Source of the DNA: Atherix ibis | Taxonomy: Eukaryota > Arthropoda > Insecta > Diptera > Athericidae | Assembly: GCA_958298945.1 (NCBI GenBank) | Contig: OY282606.1 | Span: forward strand, 58,851,920-58,915,919 | Length of the DNA: 64,000 bases | Reading direction: 5' to 3' | Part shown: in pieces, positions 25,546 to 37,510 of the stretch | How the letters are laid out: the number at the start of each line of letters is the position of its first letter | Position numbering within the stretch: the stretch's first letter is position 1 | The notes under the pieces: model-generated | Databases searched by the model: none | The model's input: only the letters and a program-made list of their open reading frames with translations | What the model was told of the DNA's origin: nothing | Made by a program: the position numbers and the translations under genes

Positions 25546-26817
25546 GTCACCCCTTGCTGAGTTCCTATTCGGCGAATACCCCTTAGCTGTTCGTCACCCC
25601 TTGCTGAGTTCCTATTCGGCGGCCATCTCCAGCGTCGGCATCCACGTATTGCAGTAGACCCAAGAAGAAAAAAAGTCAATTCGGTCGCTCGTCTAATATG
25701 ATGCTGCATAGAAGGTAGTTTGAAGTGAGCAGATGCGTGAATGTTGTGAATGATAGGTGTATGCGTAAACGAGTAGAGGGGCGTAGGAAAGTAGCTCCAT
25801 GGTGGAACCGGGAGCTGAGCGAGAAAAGAGGAAAAGTTGGTAGGCTGCGTAGAACCTACCAGCGCTGTAGGCGCCGTGGTGCGTATGCTCACAGTGAAGG
25901 TGTGTGGCCAGAGCGGAGTATGTGACAAGTATTAGACTTGCCAAGGAAACGCACTGGCAACGGTATGTGAGTGAATGTGGAAATTTGGATGTGTGGGCTC
26001 CGGTGTATCGATTGACATGCGCAAAGGTACTCGAAACGATATTTCGAGTATCAGAGTGAATGATGGGCATACAAGTAATTGGGAGAACAGTGTGAACGCA
26101 TTAATGAATGAATTCTTTCCTGGGATTGAAAGGCAAGAGGAAGTGCATGTTGGCAGGAGGCAATACCTGCCCTTTGAATGGGATGAGATTGATGCTTCGA
26201 CTGGTCAATTGATGAGGTGAGTTTGGCGGGCTATTCCCGCACATGTAAGTAGCATGTACGGTTCATGCCTGGAGAGTGGTGTATTTCCGAGTGAATGGAA
26301 AGTAGGAGACGTGGTTATCCTTCCCAAGGACGATTGGATGTGTGCAAAATGGTATATTGCTGAGAGTAAGAGGAATTACGTATGTGGTGTGTTTGCGGAT
26401 TTTTAAAGTGCTTTCAACTGCCTGCGATGGGATCGCATTATTGAGCGGCTTGAGGAGGTTTCATGTGAAGAAACTTCTCTATGTGAAGAAGTTACTTCTA
26501 TGAAATGTATGCGGCTGTGTGCGGGAACAATGGGAGGGTTGTTCGCCAAATGGTGCGTGACTGTTCACAGGGATCTGTTGCCGGTCCCGCCATCTGGAAT
26601 ATGATGATGAATGGTTTCTTGGTGCAGCTGGAAGAGGCCGGCTGCGGTGTGATCGCATATGCAGATGACCTTCTACTTTTGATTGAGGGGGGAGTATATC
26701 TGCAGTAGAGATAGCGGGAAACCGCTATATGCAGATGGTTTCTGAATGGGGGAATAGAATGGGAGTGAATGTTTCCAAAAGGAAAACTGTGTGTATGCTG
26801 CTGAAGGGTTTTTTAAA
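25546..26817 (+). mobile_element. Degraded R1-clade LINE, ORF2 part
   Basis: The pieces follow in order on the plus strand. The region before the RT is at 25725-25925 (APWWNRELSEKRGKVGRLRR). The linker is at 25975-26220 (SSIRVNDGHTSNWENSVNAL, EEVHVGRRQYLPFEWDEIDA). The RT is at 26380-26708 (FADF-stop-SAFNCLRWDRIIERL, then CSQGSVAGPAIWNMMMNGFL and the active-site IAYADDLLLLIEG). This arrangement is that of R1-type ORF2. At least one stop and several frameshifts or deletions separate the pieces, and the endonuclease and C-terminus are absent. The segment opens with a 29-bp duplication (25546-25574 and 25593-25621). It lies outside rDNA, which is common for R1 relatives. Confidence 0.85.
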
Positions 26818-27175
26818 ATGTTTGAAATTTTAAACAAACATTTATTGTCACGGTTTTATTTGAAAGTTACGTTTTCATTTTGGTTATTTTTTTGCATTTT
26901 TTAAATTTTTAATAAATTAACAACAAAACTTTATCATATTGCATTTTCGATACGAAAAATTTGTAGACAAATGAATGAGATTATCAAAGATTTGTTATAA
27001 ACTTGTCAATATATAGTAGATGTGGTAGAAAATCAGTTTATTTGATAGTATTAAAAATTTAATTCAATTTTTTCCTATTTTTTTGTATTTTTTTAATTGT
27101 CAAAATCGTTATCAACACTTAATAATATTTATAAAAAAAAATTAAAAAATAAATTGATTGTAAATTTTAACATAA

Positions 27176-27531
27176 GGCGTTTTCCTTTGGACCAATTTTG
27201 CTGCTACGCGGTAGTTGTAGCTGTCATCATCTACTCTACCTCGAACAAACGACCACATCGAACTGGGAGTTACGCATACAATTTACGTTAGGTGGATTCT
27301 AGTTGCTAAAGTGAGAATAGATAGTTTTGCGGGTTCGTTGGTTATGTTGAAGAGTCATATTTTTTTCAGTATTGTTTATGTGTGAATAAACTCAGTTTTT
27401 ATTGTTTATGTGTGAGTAAACTCAGTATTGTTTCTGACTATTTTGAGGTTATGTTTCTACTATTGTTTAGAATTTGGCTTTTCTTTGGTCATCTACCGCG
27501 TAGTAGCAAAAATGGTCCAAAGGAAAACGCC
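27176..27531 (+). mobile_element. MITE copy 2, terminal variant A (GGCGTTTTCC ends)
   Basis: This 356-bp element has terminal inverted repeats ggcgttttcctttggacca... and its complement, flanked by CATAA and TATAA. The interior is clearly homologous to copy 1 (shared blocks gcgggttcg..ggttatgttgaag and attgtttatgtgtga..aaactcag). Confidence 0.92.
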
Positions 27532-27689
27532 TATAAGTTCCTAAAAGTCGAACGTTGTTGTTGAGTCATCACGGAGCGACTCTTTCCACAGCTTAACACC
27601 GAATTCCCAGCATGCCTATTTTCTTGCATCATGATCTCGGCTCATAAGTGCTGTTTGTCACGTTCGAACTTTCGCCGGTTTCGCCATTC

Positions 27690-27735
27690 ATTCGATGAAA
27701 ATGTCATCGGATCATGGAATCTTCTGTGACACCCA
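27690..27735 (-). repeat. Short third copy of the RRFHDPMT ORF fragment
   Basis: The 28-base core gtcatcggatcatggaatct... matches 13588 and 22680. The minus-strand frame gives RRFHDPMT and then diverges into FSSNEWRNRRKFERDKQH. Continuity with the flanking sequence is unclear. Confidence 0.5.
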
Positions 27736-27760
27736 AATCATCAATGCCATAGTTAAGGCC

Positions 27761-29205
27761 TTAGATTAAAGAAGTGCTGGATAGGCCTCTACACAAAAAT
27801 TCTGTCCAAATTTTGTTGGCAATACATTCATAGAACGCACACACATGCAATACAACAGAAACGGCGTAAGTCATTGGGGGCCAATTTAAAAGTTCAGTAT
27901 GCGATTGAAGCGGTTCGTTTAAAACCATTTTTCATGTGTGATATCATTTACACGTACACGTAAAGAAGCAGATTTTTTAATATTGCGGGTCTTGTTTGAT
28001 GGAATTAGTTTTGTAAATATGCAATAAAACACAGTATTCTATTTTTAAATATTTATTTATTTATTATGTATTTTCAATTTATTTATTTCACTGTATATTA
28101 TTTATTAAAAGAGAATTTTTAAAGTGGGGAATAGTATATAAAAATATGAATTTTAAGTTATTTGATTATATGAAAACAATTATGTGTACAAATTTAAATT
28201 AATTTAAAAAATGCAAAATGAATTAAATGAGAAAATGTGATATTTTGTTTATGTTGAAATCAAACCATACCGCAACTAATTAAATATAAATTTTAATCTT
28301 AAACAAGCATAAGTACAATAGATGGAAAAATCTTAATTATAATATAAATGTGTGTTTATGAATGGAAATGGTAATTTAAATAGGCATTGTACATTTAAAT
28401 TAAATTAAAAAATAAAGCATTAATTACATAGAACATTACAATACATGAAGTTCTTGATAATATATAAGTTAATCGTATACAACATTTAAAGAAATGCTTT
28501 AAAACAAAAATAGAAAATGAAAAATTTAATGTACTTAAATAATTAATAACTTTTATTCTAAAAAAAAATGAAAACAATATTATTTAGTAAATGCATTATA
28601 ATATGGTCTAATAGAGCAATCAAAACAAATTTATTTAAATAATAAGCTTACCGAAGAATAAACTTTATTTATTATAACACAATGAAAACAGTAATGGAAA
28701 AAAGACAGAAAAATTCGGTCCCTTAAACTTTCTTACACACCCTTTATATACACCGCCACTGTACTATTTTCTGGTAAACATTGAACTGTCAACATCGGAT
28801 TCACAAATGACAAAGCTAACCCCCCAAGTCTCCACTTTCATGGAGAATTAAAGTTTTCAAACTCTCCGAAAGTCTACAAAATTGAGGCGCTTTATATTTG
28901 ATTGATATTTACGAAATGTATAATAAACCTAAAATAGAATTCCATTTCGTATCAAAAGATTGTACAAAAAATTCAAATGACCTATTGTTGTATTTAAATT
29001 GTATTTTTGTTTCCAGTAAGTGAATTAAAATAAATATAAATTATGCTTTTGCAATTAAATAAATCTCCATTACGACACATAGATGGCAGTGGGTGTCATG
29101 TCTACATAAAAAATTTTTGACAGTCATATCCCCCTAGTAAAAATTTGTACACAAAATTGCGTATACATATACGGTCAGGGCCTATCCAGGTATTCTTTAA
29201 TCTAA
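27761..29205. mobile_element. Block bounded by 27-bp imperfect inverted repeats, candidate non-autonomous DNA transposon
   Basis: The left end 27761-27787 (ttagattaaagaa..gctggataggcc) and the right end 29179-29205 are inverted copies with about three mismatches, 1.45 kb apart. The first 300 bp match 10775-11065. The middle is AT-rich and non-coding. No transposase is visible and I cannot define a target duplication, so the superfamily is unknown. Confidence 0.55.
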
Positions 29206-30340
29206 GGTTAAGGCTACCATAACGTGACTTTTAAATTTATTATCCTAATTTGATTTTAGTTTACGTCATTAGGTTTTCCTTTGATAATTATCATCTAGTT
29301 TTTAAATTTAAAGTTTATAATAGAAAAAAAATTAAAAAAAAACATATAAAGAGAAAATAGAACGGAAAAGAAGACTGAACCAGGCATAAATAAGATCCAA
29401 AGAGATATGAAGTGAAGAGATATGACTAGCATAACAGTCATGCAAAGAGTAGACACGAGATATTTTCTCGGTATAATTCTTTTTCTGTTCAAGAAATCTT
29501 TCTTTAAATTTATTATATTATTTTATCCAATTATTACTTCGTTTTAAATTTCAAAATGTAACAGGAAAATTCATTTTCCGTTACAATTTCCATTTTTTCT
29601 ATATTTTGCTAATTTTTATAAGCAGTATTTGTTGTTATTTGCTGTACTTTGATTAACAATTTTAGAATTTTAAAAGCCAAAAAGAAAACCAATTAGTAAT
29701 TGTTCCTATAAAGTCGTTATCACTATGGAAATAATACTGAGATCTCATTTTTTAATTAAAATGTTCATATTAAAATGTACACATAAAATTTTAATTGCAC
29801 AAACATGTGATTGAATCAATTTAGGAAATAATTTGAGGACAGATGGAGAATTGAACACAGATTTTACTCGTATGTTTTAAGTAAGTTGTTTGAGAAATGT
29901 TTCATCTTCCCTTTTCCTTTTGTTCTTTTTTTTCTTGTCGTTCGGCAATTCTAGGTTCCCTTCTTGATCTACTGTTTCGTCTTTGCCTTTTCACTCTCAG
30001 AATTTACCATACCGGTTCTCTTTGACAGACTTTCCTTATTTACTGTATTTTTTGTTAAATTTCACATTTAATACCATTTAGGTTTTGGTTAATTTTTAAT
30101 TGTCTCTTTTATTTTTTTTCATTATTCCGAACGTTAACTTTGGTGTATCGAAAATCGATTTTTCTACAAATTATTTCATTACTAATAATTCTACTATTTT
30201 TTTCTCTCCTTTTATATTTTTTTTTTTAATGTAATAATATATTCTGATTTTTTTCTTTTGAAGTAATTATATTAATTTATTTTTATTTATTTTTTAACAA
30301 TTTATCAATTGAAGCAGAATCACTTAAATATAACCATCCT
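29206..30340. other. AT-rich intergenic DNA, no gene
   Basis: The minus strand of 29890-30060 is Arg/Lys/Glu-rich in one frame (RVKRQRRNSRSRREPRIAER) but is interrupted. It could be a worn transposon reading frame. Nothing firm can be annotated. Confidence 0.4.
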
Positions 30341-30590
30341 CGTCGGAGTTAAATCTAAGAGAGCGCAAAACACGCAGATCTTTTTCCCATTCATCTTCTG
30401 CTATGGCAAATCACACCATTTAGCGCGCCGTTATCCTCGTTAGCTAATCCAGCTTAGCCATAAGATGCTAGATGGTGGACACGCCTCCAGTCATTCGGTC
30501 GTACAGTTTAACTTCGAGCAGTCCGAAGTCGGCCGAAATTGAACTACATGATCATCTGGCCAGGGCTACCATAACACTTCTTTTAAAATT
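30341..30590 (-). repeat. Low-copy GC-richer repeat ending GTTATGGTAGCC (copy 1)
   Basis: It shares with 31020-31190 the blocks ttctgct..ggcaaatcacacca and gtccgaagtcggccgaaat, and ends ccagggctaccataac. Read on the minus strand it begins GTTATGGTAGCCCTGG. The family is unknown. Confidence 0.65.
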
Positions 30591-31019
30591 TTAATTCACT
30601 CCTTATAAATTTGCTTTGTCTGTTTTTTATATACGTATATAGTATTATTGCATTGGTTATTAACGAATTTATTTCGTATATGCAAGTATAATATGGTTTT
30701 CTTTTTTTTACTGTCGAACAAGGAATTACTATTTGATATTTATTAATTTTACAATGATGGTGGTAAGAATTTCTCAGAAAAAAACATTATTATCATTAGT
30801 GAATTTTGGACCACAATCTAACATATCAATTCACAATGATAAATGGTTATTGGCGATATTATTCAGTATATTAACTATAGTTTTATTTTATTTTATGATT
30901 TTGATCAACATTAACTACAATGTTTAACAAAGATGTTATTTAGTATTTGTAAGAAAAAAAATTTATTATCGTGCGCGAATTTGGTAAAAAACCGAGCCAT
31001 CCATTTACAATCAAATGTT

Positions 31020-31190
31020 GCCTCTATTTAAGGCTGTTTCTTCCAGCTTCCTACTGGTGCCACTCGAATTTTTTCTGCTTCGGTTATAGCAAATCGCACC
31101 ATATACTGTGCCGTAAGCGGTCCGAAGTCTGCCGAAATAGAACTTAGCGATCACCTGACCAGGGCTACCATAACAATTTATTTAGAAGTA
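31020..31190 (-). repeat. Low-copy repeat (copy 2), shorter
   Basis: It is homologous to 30341-30590 with an internal deletion; the shared right edge is agggctaccataaca. On the minus strand it starts GTTATGGTAGCC, like copy 1. Confidence 0.65.
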
Positions 31191-31245
31191 AGCTCAAGCA
31201 TTCCAGTTTATTGAGGAACCCATACATATAGATATTTACATACAA

Positions 31246-31577
31246 GGCGTTTTCATTTGGACCAATTTTGCTACTAGTCAGTAGCTGCTAGTAGATAGCC
31301 AAAGGAAAGCGAAATTCTAAACACTAGTAGATACATTTTTATCATAAACAATAAAAACTGAGTTTATTCACACATAAACAATCCTGACAAAAATATGACA
31401 CTTTAACATAACCAACGATTCCGCAAAACTATCTATTTTCACTTTAGCAACTAGAATCCACCTAACGTAAATTGTATGCGTAACTCCCAGTTCAATGTGC
31501 CCGCTTGTTCGAGGTAGGGTAGATGATGACAGCTACAACTACAGACTAGTAGCAAAATTGGTCGAATGGAAAACGCC
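31246..31577 (-). mobile_element. MITE copy 3, terminal variant A, exact TACAA target duplication
   Basis: This 332-bp copy is in inverted orientation relative to copy 2. It begins ggcgttttcatttggacca and ends with the inverse, and is flanked on both sides by TACAA (31241-31245 and 31578-31582). A part of one arm is deleted or rearranged. Confidence 0.93.
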
Positions 31578-31612
31578 TACAATAAGCAGTTTTTTTGGTA
31601 AGATATATATTA

Positions 31613-31998
31613 GCTGTATTCCATTGGATAAATTTAGCTACTCACAAGTACTTGCGAGTAGATGCCCATAGGAATGCAAAATTTACTGACAGCAGTAAAA
31701 TATAACCTCAAAATAGTCAACAACAATACTGAGTTTAGTCAACACTAGTAGATACATTTTTATCATAAACAATAAAAACTGAGTTTATTGGCACATAAAC
31801 AATACTGACAAAAATATGACTCTTCAACATAACCAACGAACCCGCTAAGCCATATATTTCCAGTTCGGGAACTAAAATACCCTACCGTAAATTGTATGGC
31901 GTTACTACGCATGCGAACTACTCATTTGTTCGAGGTGGTGTAGATGATGACAGCTAGAACTACTCGTGAGTAGCAACATTTTCCCAATGGAATACAGC
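31613..31998 (-). mobile_element. MITE copy 4, terminal variant B, exact TATTA target duplication
   Basis: This 386-bp copy begins gctgtattccattgg and ends with the inverse, and is flanked by TATTA on both sides (31608-31612 and 31999-32003). It lies 35 bp from copy 3 in the same orientation. It carries an extra segment (cactagtagatacatttt) found only in copies 3 and 4. Confidence 0.93.
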
Positions 31999-32003
31999 TA
32001 TTA

Positions 32004-33430
32004 ATGTTAACTTGCAAATTTACAATAACATAATTTTATTTATATAGGAATTCTACCTAATAATTTCATTGCATTGTAATTTCATTTTTGAGTTGTGGTC
32101 CCATATAATAATACGGTTTCATACAATTATTTTTCTCGAAACTTATCTATAGTGTTATGAGAGTTACCTATTTTTATATAATCTATTGTAAAGGAATATA
32201 AGAAAATTAAATTAAAATATAGTTATAAAATAGTTTTTATAAATAATCATTATATAAGAGGGGGTATATTACTTGTAATACGTGATACTGTTTACATACA
32301 TGTATATTGTATTATATCAATATATACTATTTATAAGTAAAATGGGAATTGTATTCACGTATTATTACTATTAATTTAATAGTACTGATAAATTAACAAC
32401 ATTTTGAACTCATGTTAATTGAATATTTTATCGAGTGCCAAATCCGTAATATTAAAAACCGATCAATTAATTAGTATAATTGAACATAAGTTATCAATTA
32501 AGTGGTTAAAATACAATATTAGTACAGTAGCATATTTTTTTGATAAGAACTTATACTACTGAAGAATTAAAATGTCCATTTTTTTGCCAAAATCGAAGAT
32601 CATATTATTTGATATAAATTTAATTAAGTTTTCTTAATTTTGAACATGACCGTTTATCTGAAAAAATATCAAATAATGTTGCAGTAGGCTATTAATATTG
32701 AAATAATGTAATAGTTTTGTATTATACGTAAAAAATAACATTTTAATAACAAAACTGCTACATTATTATTAGTAAATAATACTACAAAATATAATAAAAT
32801 AATTTGTAAGTTAAAATAAATACAATTTTGTTATCTAAAGAATTTCTTAGGAAAGCTTTAAAATAGTTAAGGCAGTATTCAAGCGCAATTCAATACTACA
32901 ATAATTATAATACGTGTACGCATAATTTTTAATTTGTAAATAGTATAAATTTTTCAATATCATATTTTTTGGTTATCGATTAAATATACAAACGTGCTAG
33001 TAATGTATATATATATAATACATCACATAATTCGTTATCCAATTTAACTGCATGTTTTAAAATTTTCCTTGTAAAATTATAAACTTTAAATGTGCCTACT
33101 TTTGAGCTATAAACAAAAATTTTAAATTATTTTTATGTATAATTCATAGTTAGAATTAAAATCAATATTATAAAATCTTACTTAATATGTATTTAATTAA
33201 ATAATGTTTTCAAACTAAATAGTTTTTTGAAAATATATTATAATTATCATGTATGGGCATACCTCAAACTCAAATTAAGCGGGAGAGCTTTGCAACTTAA
33301 AGAAAATATGAGAGCAAATGTGTTACAGCCTTATTATCGTGCAGCCTTGTCTATCGCTCTTATTGAATATTCATTGTTAAGTTTCGTTTACTTTCTTTTC
33401 TCTCTCATTGAAAGAACAGAACTGTTTTTT
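32004..33430. other. AT-rich DNA upstream of the probable Vha100-1 first exon
   Basis: No coding sequence or clear transposon is visible. Base composition rises toward GC from about 33250, which fits approach to a promoter. Confidence 0.4.
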
Positions 33431-33439
33431 TCTCCTGCA

Positions 33440-33566
33440 TGTGCCATTTGACAGAAATCTGGCTGGCATTTCTCATTAGAGAGTTTATTGTGTGAGTGTT
33501 TTGTTGGTTCTGTGAATTTTAAGATTTTCAACAATTAATTGCTGTCGAAAATAAAGCAGCAGAAAG
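33440..33566 (+). promoter_or_regulatory. Vha100-1: Probable Vha100-1 5' UTR exon with splice donor and promoter upstream
   Basis: This is an island of more balanced composition, ending in a good donor (gcagcagaaag/gtaaaa at 33566/33567). It sits 3.9 kb upstream of the 37452 acceptor that precedes the coding start, so an untranslated first exon is required somewhere upstream. An Inr-like tctcatt lies near 33468. The exon's start is uncertain. This is inference from splice signals and position only. Confidence 0.4.
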
Positions 33567-34625
33567 GTAAAATGATTTATAATTGAAAAGTATTATTTTA
33601 CTTTTATTAAAATTGTTATTGGAAAAATAGTGAAAATATTTAAAATAATAAAATCCTTTCTGTCCCATGTTTTACAACAAATGTAGAGGCTTATCGATTT
33701 TTCGAGGAAATGGTGTGAATATGTTAATATTTACGAAAAATCATATCAATATAGTCTCCACACCGTATGATTTGTGTAAATAATTAAAGTATTTGTTTAA
33801 TTTTTAAAAAGCTTATTTTTAGAAATGCAAGCAAATAAATTTTTATAAAAAGAAATACAATGGTGACTCAATTACAATGTTTGACATGCAATTCCATTCA
33901 AAGCCATCTCTGCTAATTGTATAGAACTTAATTAAAGAAAAATAAATAATTATATGGTTGTGAATTCCAGTAATTTTGGTTGAATGCATAAAATGCCATG
34001 CATACAAATGCATCAAATGAATATCATCTTACAAAATATAAGAATTTTAATATTGCGGTAATTTCTCTATTTCTTTATTCTTGTAATGTCACGATATAAT
34101 TGAATTATAGATTAATTTACTATAAACCCCATTTGTTACTTGTGCAGTTATTTTTGTTATTATGGTACTATCGCAACTTGCTGATTTATTTTGTAGTCCG
34201 GAAAATGTCCAGATAATATTGAAGTGTGTATGTTGTACAATAAGAAATAAAATTATTCTATAATTCACAAAAAATAGAGAAATTTTGCGTTTCTTATCGT
34301 ACCGGAAAAGATTGCAGAGTCAACTATAATCAAAATCCATTACAATAACAGTGACTTACAAAAAAAATGAAACAATAAATGCAGAAATATAATAAACGCC
34401 TAAAATTTGGGGCTTGTGAATCAATAACTATATCTAACAACATATCTACATTAAATAGTGCTGTGCTGATAAAATCTAACACACTACTTACTCTTACTTA
34501 GAATTTGTTTATTCAGAAACAATTTAAACCGAATATAATAATTCTGAATTTATTGAGTAAATAGGATTATAATTTGTCATTTATGTCGTTGTAATTATTC
34601 ACTTTATTGTGTAAAAAAAACCAAT

Positions 34626-34645
34626 GCTATATATATATATATATA
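34626..34645. repeat. (TA)n microsatellite
   Basis: A run of about 10 TA units lies in the Vha100-1 first intron. Confidence 0.9.
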
Positions 34646-34858
34646 AAAAATTTCGTTTTTAATTCTATTACCGATTTTAGGCAGAAGTCATTAATATATT
34701 TTATCATCTATGCAATATAAGTTAACGCCCTATTTTAATTTAAAGTATTCATCTTTGCATATTTATAAGTATGTGTATACATTCGTAAGTTGTATACAAT
34801 TGTATTTTTTAAATTTTATTTGATTTTTGCCAATACAGTCTTGAAATATTGAAAATAG

Positions 34859-35085
34859 GCGATCCGGTAGCACAGTCGTTGGTGTACTGTACTACCATCC
34901 AAGGAGTCGTGGGTTTGAAACCCACTGAGGCATAGCTCTACACCATTTCTCGAAAATTTAGTTTACCTTTCAATTTTCTACTTTAATGTCCTTATCTCAA
35001 TATTCTTTGTCGCCAAATGGCGTCTAGTGTTGTGGCGCTTAGACAGACTATACATTTCAGTACTAATGTTACTTGAAATGATAAT
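34859..35085 (+). mobile_element. tRNA-derived SINE, copy 1
   Basis: The 5' part is tRNA-like, with a Pol III A-box-like gtagcacagtcgttggtg and a B-box-like gggtttgaaaccc. A 150-bp tRNA-unrelated body follows (gtcgccaaatggcgtctagtgt). It is flanked by TTGAAAATAG (34849-34858) and TTGAAAAAAG (35086-35095), a 10-bp target duplication with one mismatch. It has no poly(A) tail. The matching copy at 38476-38704 confirms the family. Confidence 0.85.
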
Positions 35086-37510
35086 TTGAAAAAAGAATCT
35101 TGAAAATTCAAACAAATTTTTGTATGACCGTTCGACCTATTAAATCGACCAGTCTTAAAATTGTATGAGAGTAGTTATTCAATAGTAGAAAACTAATAAA
35201 TTTTTTTAGAAACTATGTATGTATAAGTAAATAATAATAAAAACTATATAAAATATTCATATTATTTATGACCATAAACAAAGATACTTTTCTTAGACCT
35301 TTAAGATACAAATTTTTCTTGGACTGCACTCAATTTGCTCTGCAATATTCAATGTATGTAGTATATAAATTTAGTTTTTAATAGGAAGTTAATCATTATG
35401 CTAATCGCAATCCCAATGTTTTTCTTTATTCTTGTATTCAATTATTTAATTCTTTAATATCATAATCTTCGATTCACTCGCTTATTTGGGATAACTGATA
35501 CACGTATAAATTAGGCACGATTTTGTTAAGAATATTTAATCGTTGTGACTTTCTTAAAATGAGAAGTTCGCATGTAATTTCTATAATCGTTATTATTTGA
35601 ATGTAGGTTTACTCGAAACTTTTTTAATGTATTTTCCATGACATCATTACATTCATTGTAACATCATTAAGGCTAAAATTCTTTAATTCGTTTTTAGTAG
35701 TCTAAATATGACAAAAAATTATTCCTAAAAATGTATATGCAATTTTCGTTTAAGGGATAGTTTAGGTTTGTTGCAATTGTCAGTCTTAATAAATTAATTG
35801 CGAACCGTTCTTTATAACTTATATTAGATATTTAACCTTTGTAATATTTATTTGCCTCCATTAAAGGCTATATCTACTCCAGGAAAAAAGCAGATTTGTT
35901 GTTAAAGGTGTTATTACAATATCATGCAACATGAAGGAGAACCTAACACTAATTTCAATTATTGGACTTAATTAATTTAACCTTTGATTAGCATAATAAT
36001 ATCTCGTGGCCATTGCCGTCTCAAGTATTGGGGAGGGCCACTGAGGATAATGATCTTACAAGGTAAACAGGCATGAAACATATATTTGGAAAAATATTGG
36101 TAATTATTATTGCAAAATTTCATAGTAAGAACTGATTAAAAGATCTTAAAACATTATTTTTTATTCCTGTAAAAAACGGAGGTACTGTTATATCATATGG
36201 TTGCATTTAATAGTGAAACCATATTATGATATTGTTTGTCACTCTGGGTGCAATATTGCCCGCACAAGATATGAATTCTGTAGTTTAGTCGATTTAATAA
36301 TTTCCCCCATTATTCTTCTCTGAGTAGAATTGAGATCTGGACATTGTATTGACTAATTGAACTTTAATTTGTTCAATATATTTTATTTTTGTAATAATAG
36401 TTCTATAAATTAAGCGGTTTATAAATATTTGCCTTGGGAATTAAATTTATCCTCTGCATCAAATTCATTTCGAAATACAATATGTTTTCGGCTAAAGATT
36501 GGACATTTCAAGATTTGAGTTTTATTTCTATTTTTCTGATTTAATTGACAAATAATTTACTTTCTTGTACTATGTTTTCTTAGAACCTCCGATATATAAT
36601 CGTATGTGTTACATACTTGGTCATGATTAAAAAGCAGACATCCTAATTGAGTCGGGAAATGTTTCTTTTCCTATAATAAATACATATTTTGAAATAAAGT
36701 TGTTGATTCATTAATACTATAAAACAAAAACTAAATTTTTGATAATGAGTATTCTTTTCATTTGTACAATTATCCCGTATAATCAAAAATACTATTCAAA
36801 TAAATTACCTTAACATAGGTTTTAAATATAAATAAACATTTGATCCTATTAATTCTTGAAAAAAAATTAGCAATATATTAATATCAATTGTAATATAGGT
36901 GGCCGGATTTAGTTCTGTAGATTAATTTGAAATTAACTTTTTACTACAAAAAAAACCAAATAATTCAGTATTGGCGAAAATTATAAAAAAATGGTGCTTT
37001 TTAATTGCATACTTCTATAAGTGGACAGTTATGCGCGAATGCTTATAATTATTTTAGAATATATATAAAAATATGTACATGATATAAAATTAAAATACAA
37101 TATTAAATAAGTATCTTTAATTGTTTATAAAATATTAATGCATTTTAATTGAATATTTTTTTAATATATTTACTTTTAATGAGACTATTTATAAAATCAC
37201 CTAATCTATTTTAATCTGATATGTCTGTTATCAGAGATAATAGATAAATCTGATGAAAGGATAAATAAAAAATAATTGAAATTATCATCATTATTTTTAA
37301 TGACGAAATTCCCACTGTAATATGGAATCCAAAAATATTTTTCTGTCGGTTTTGTATGTTTGTTTAGATTATCTAATTTCTTCAGTAGCACGAATCTATT
37401 CTTTATTTTAATATTAATCAAATATAATCGATTGATTAATATTATATTTCAGATTTGAAATTGAATGTATTATTTTCGGAATTAAAACATAGAAGAAGCA
37501 AATAATCAAT

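Noticed and set aside
25521..26070. Two long minus-strand open frames (135 and 125 codons)
   Set aside because: They are antisense shadows of the R1-type coding remnant, whose plus-strand reading has clear family motifs.
34859..34935. A functional tRNA gene
   Set aside because: The stems do not pair cleanly, the B box is mutated, and the same head occurs on a second SINE copy with the same body.
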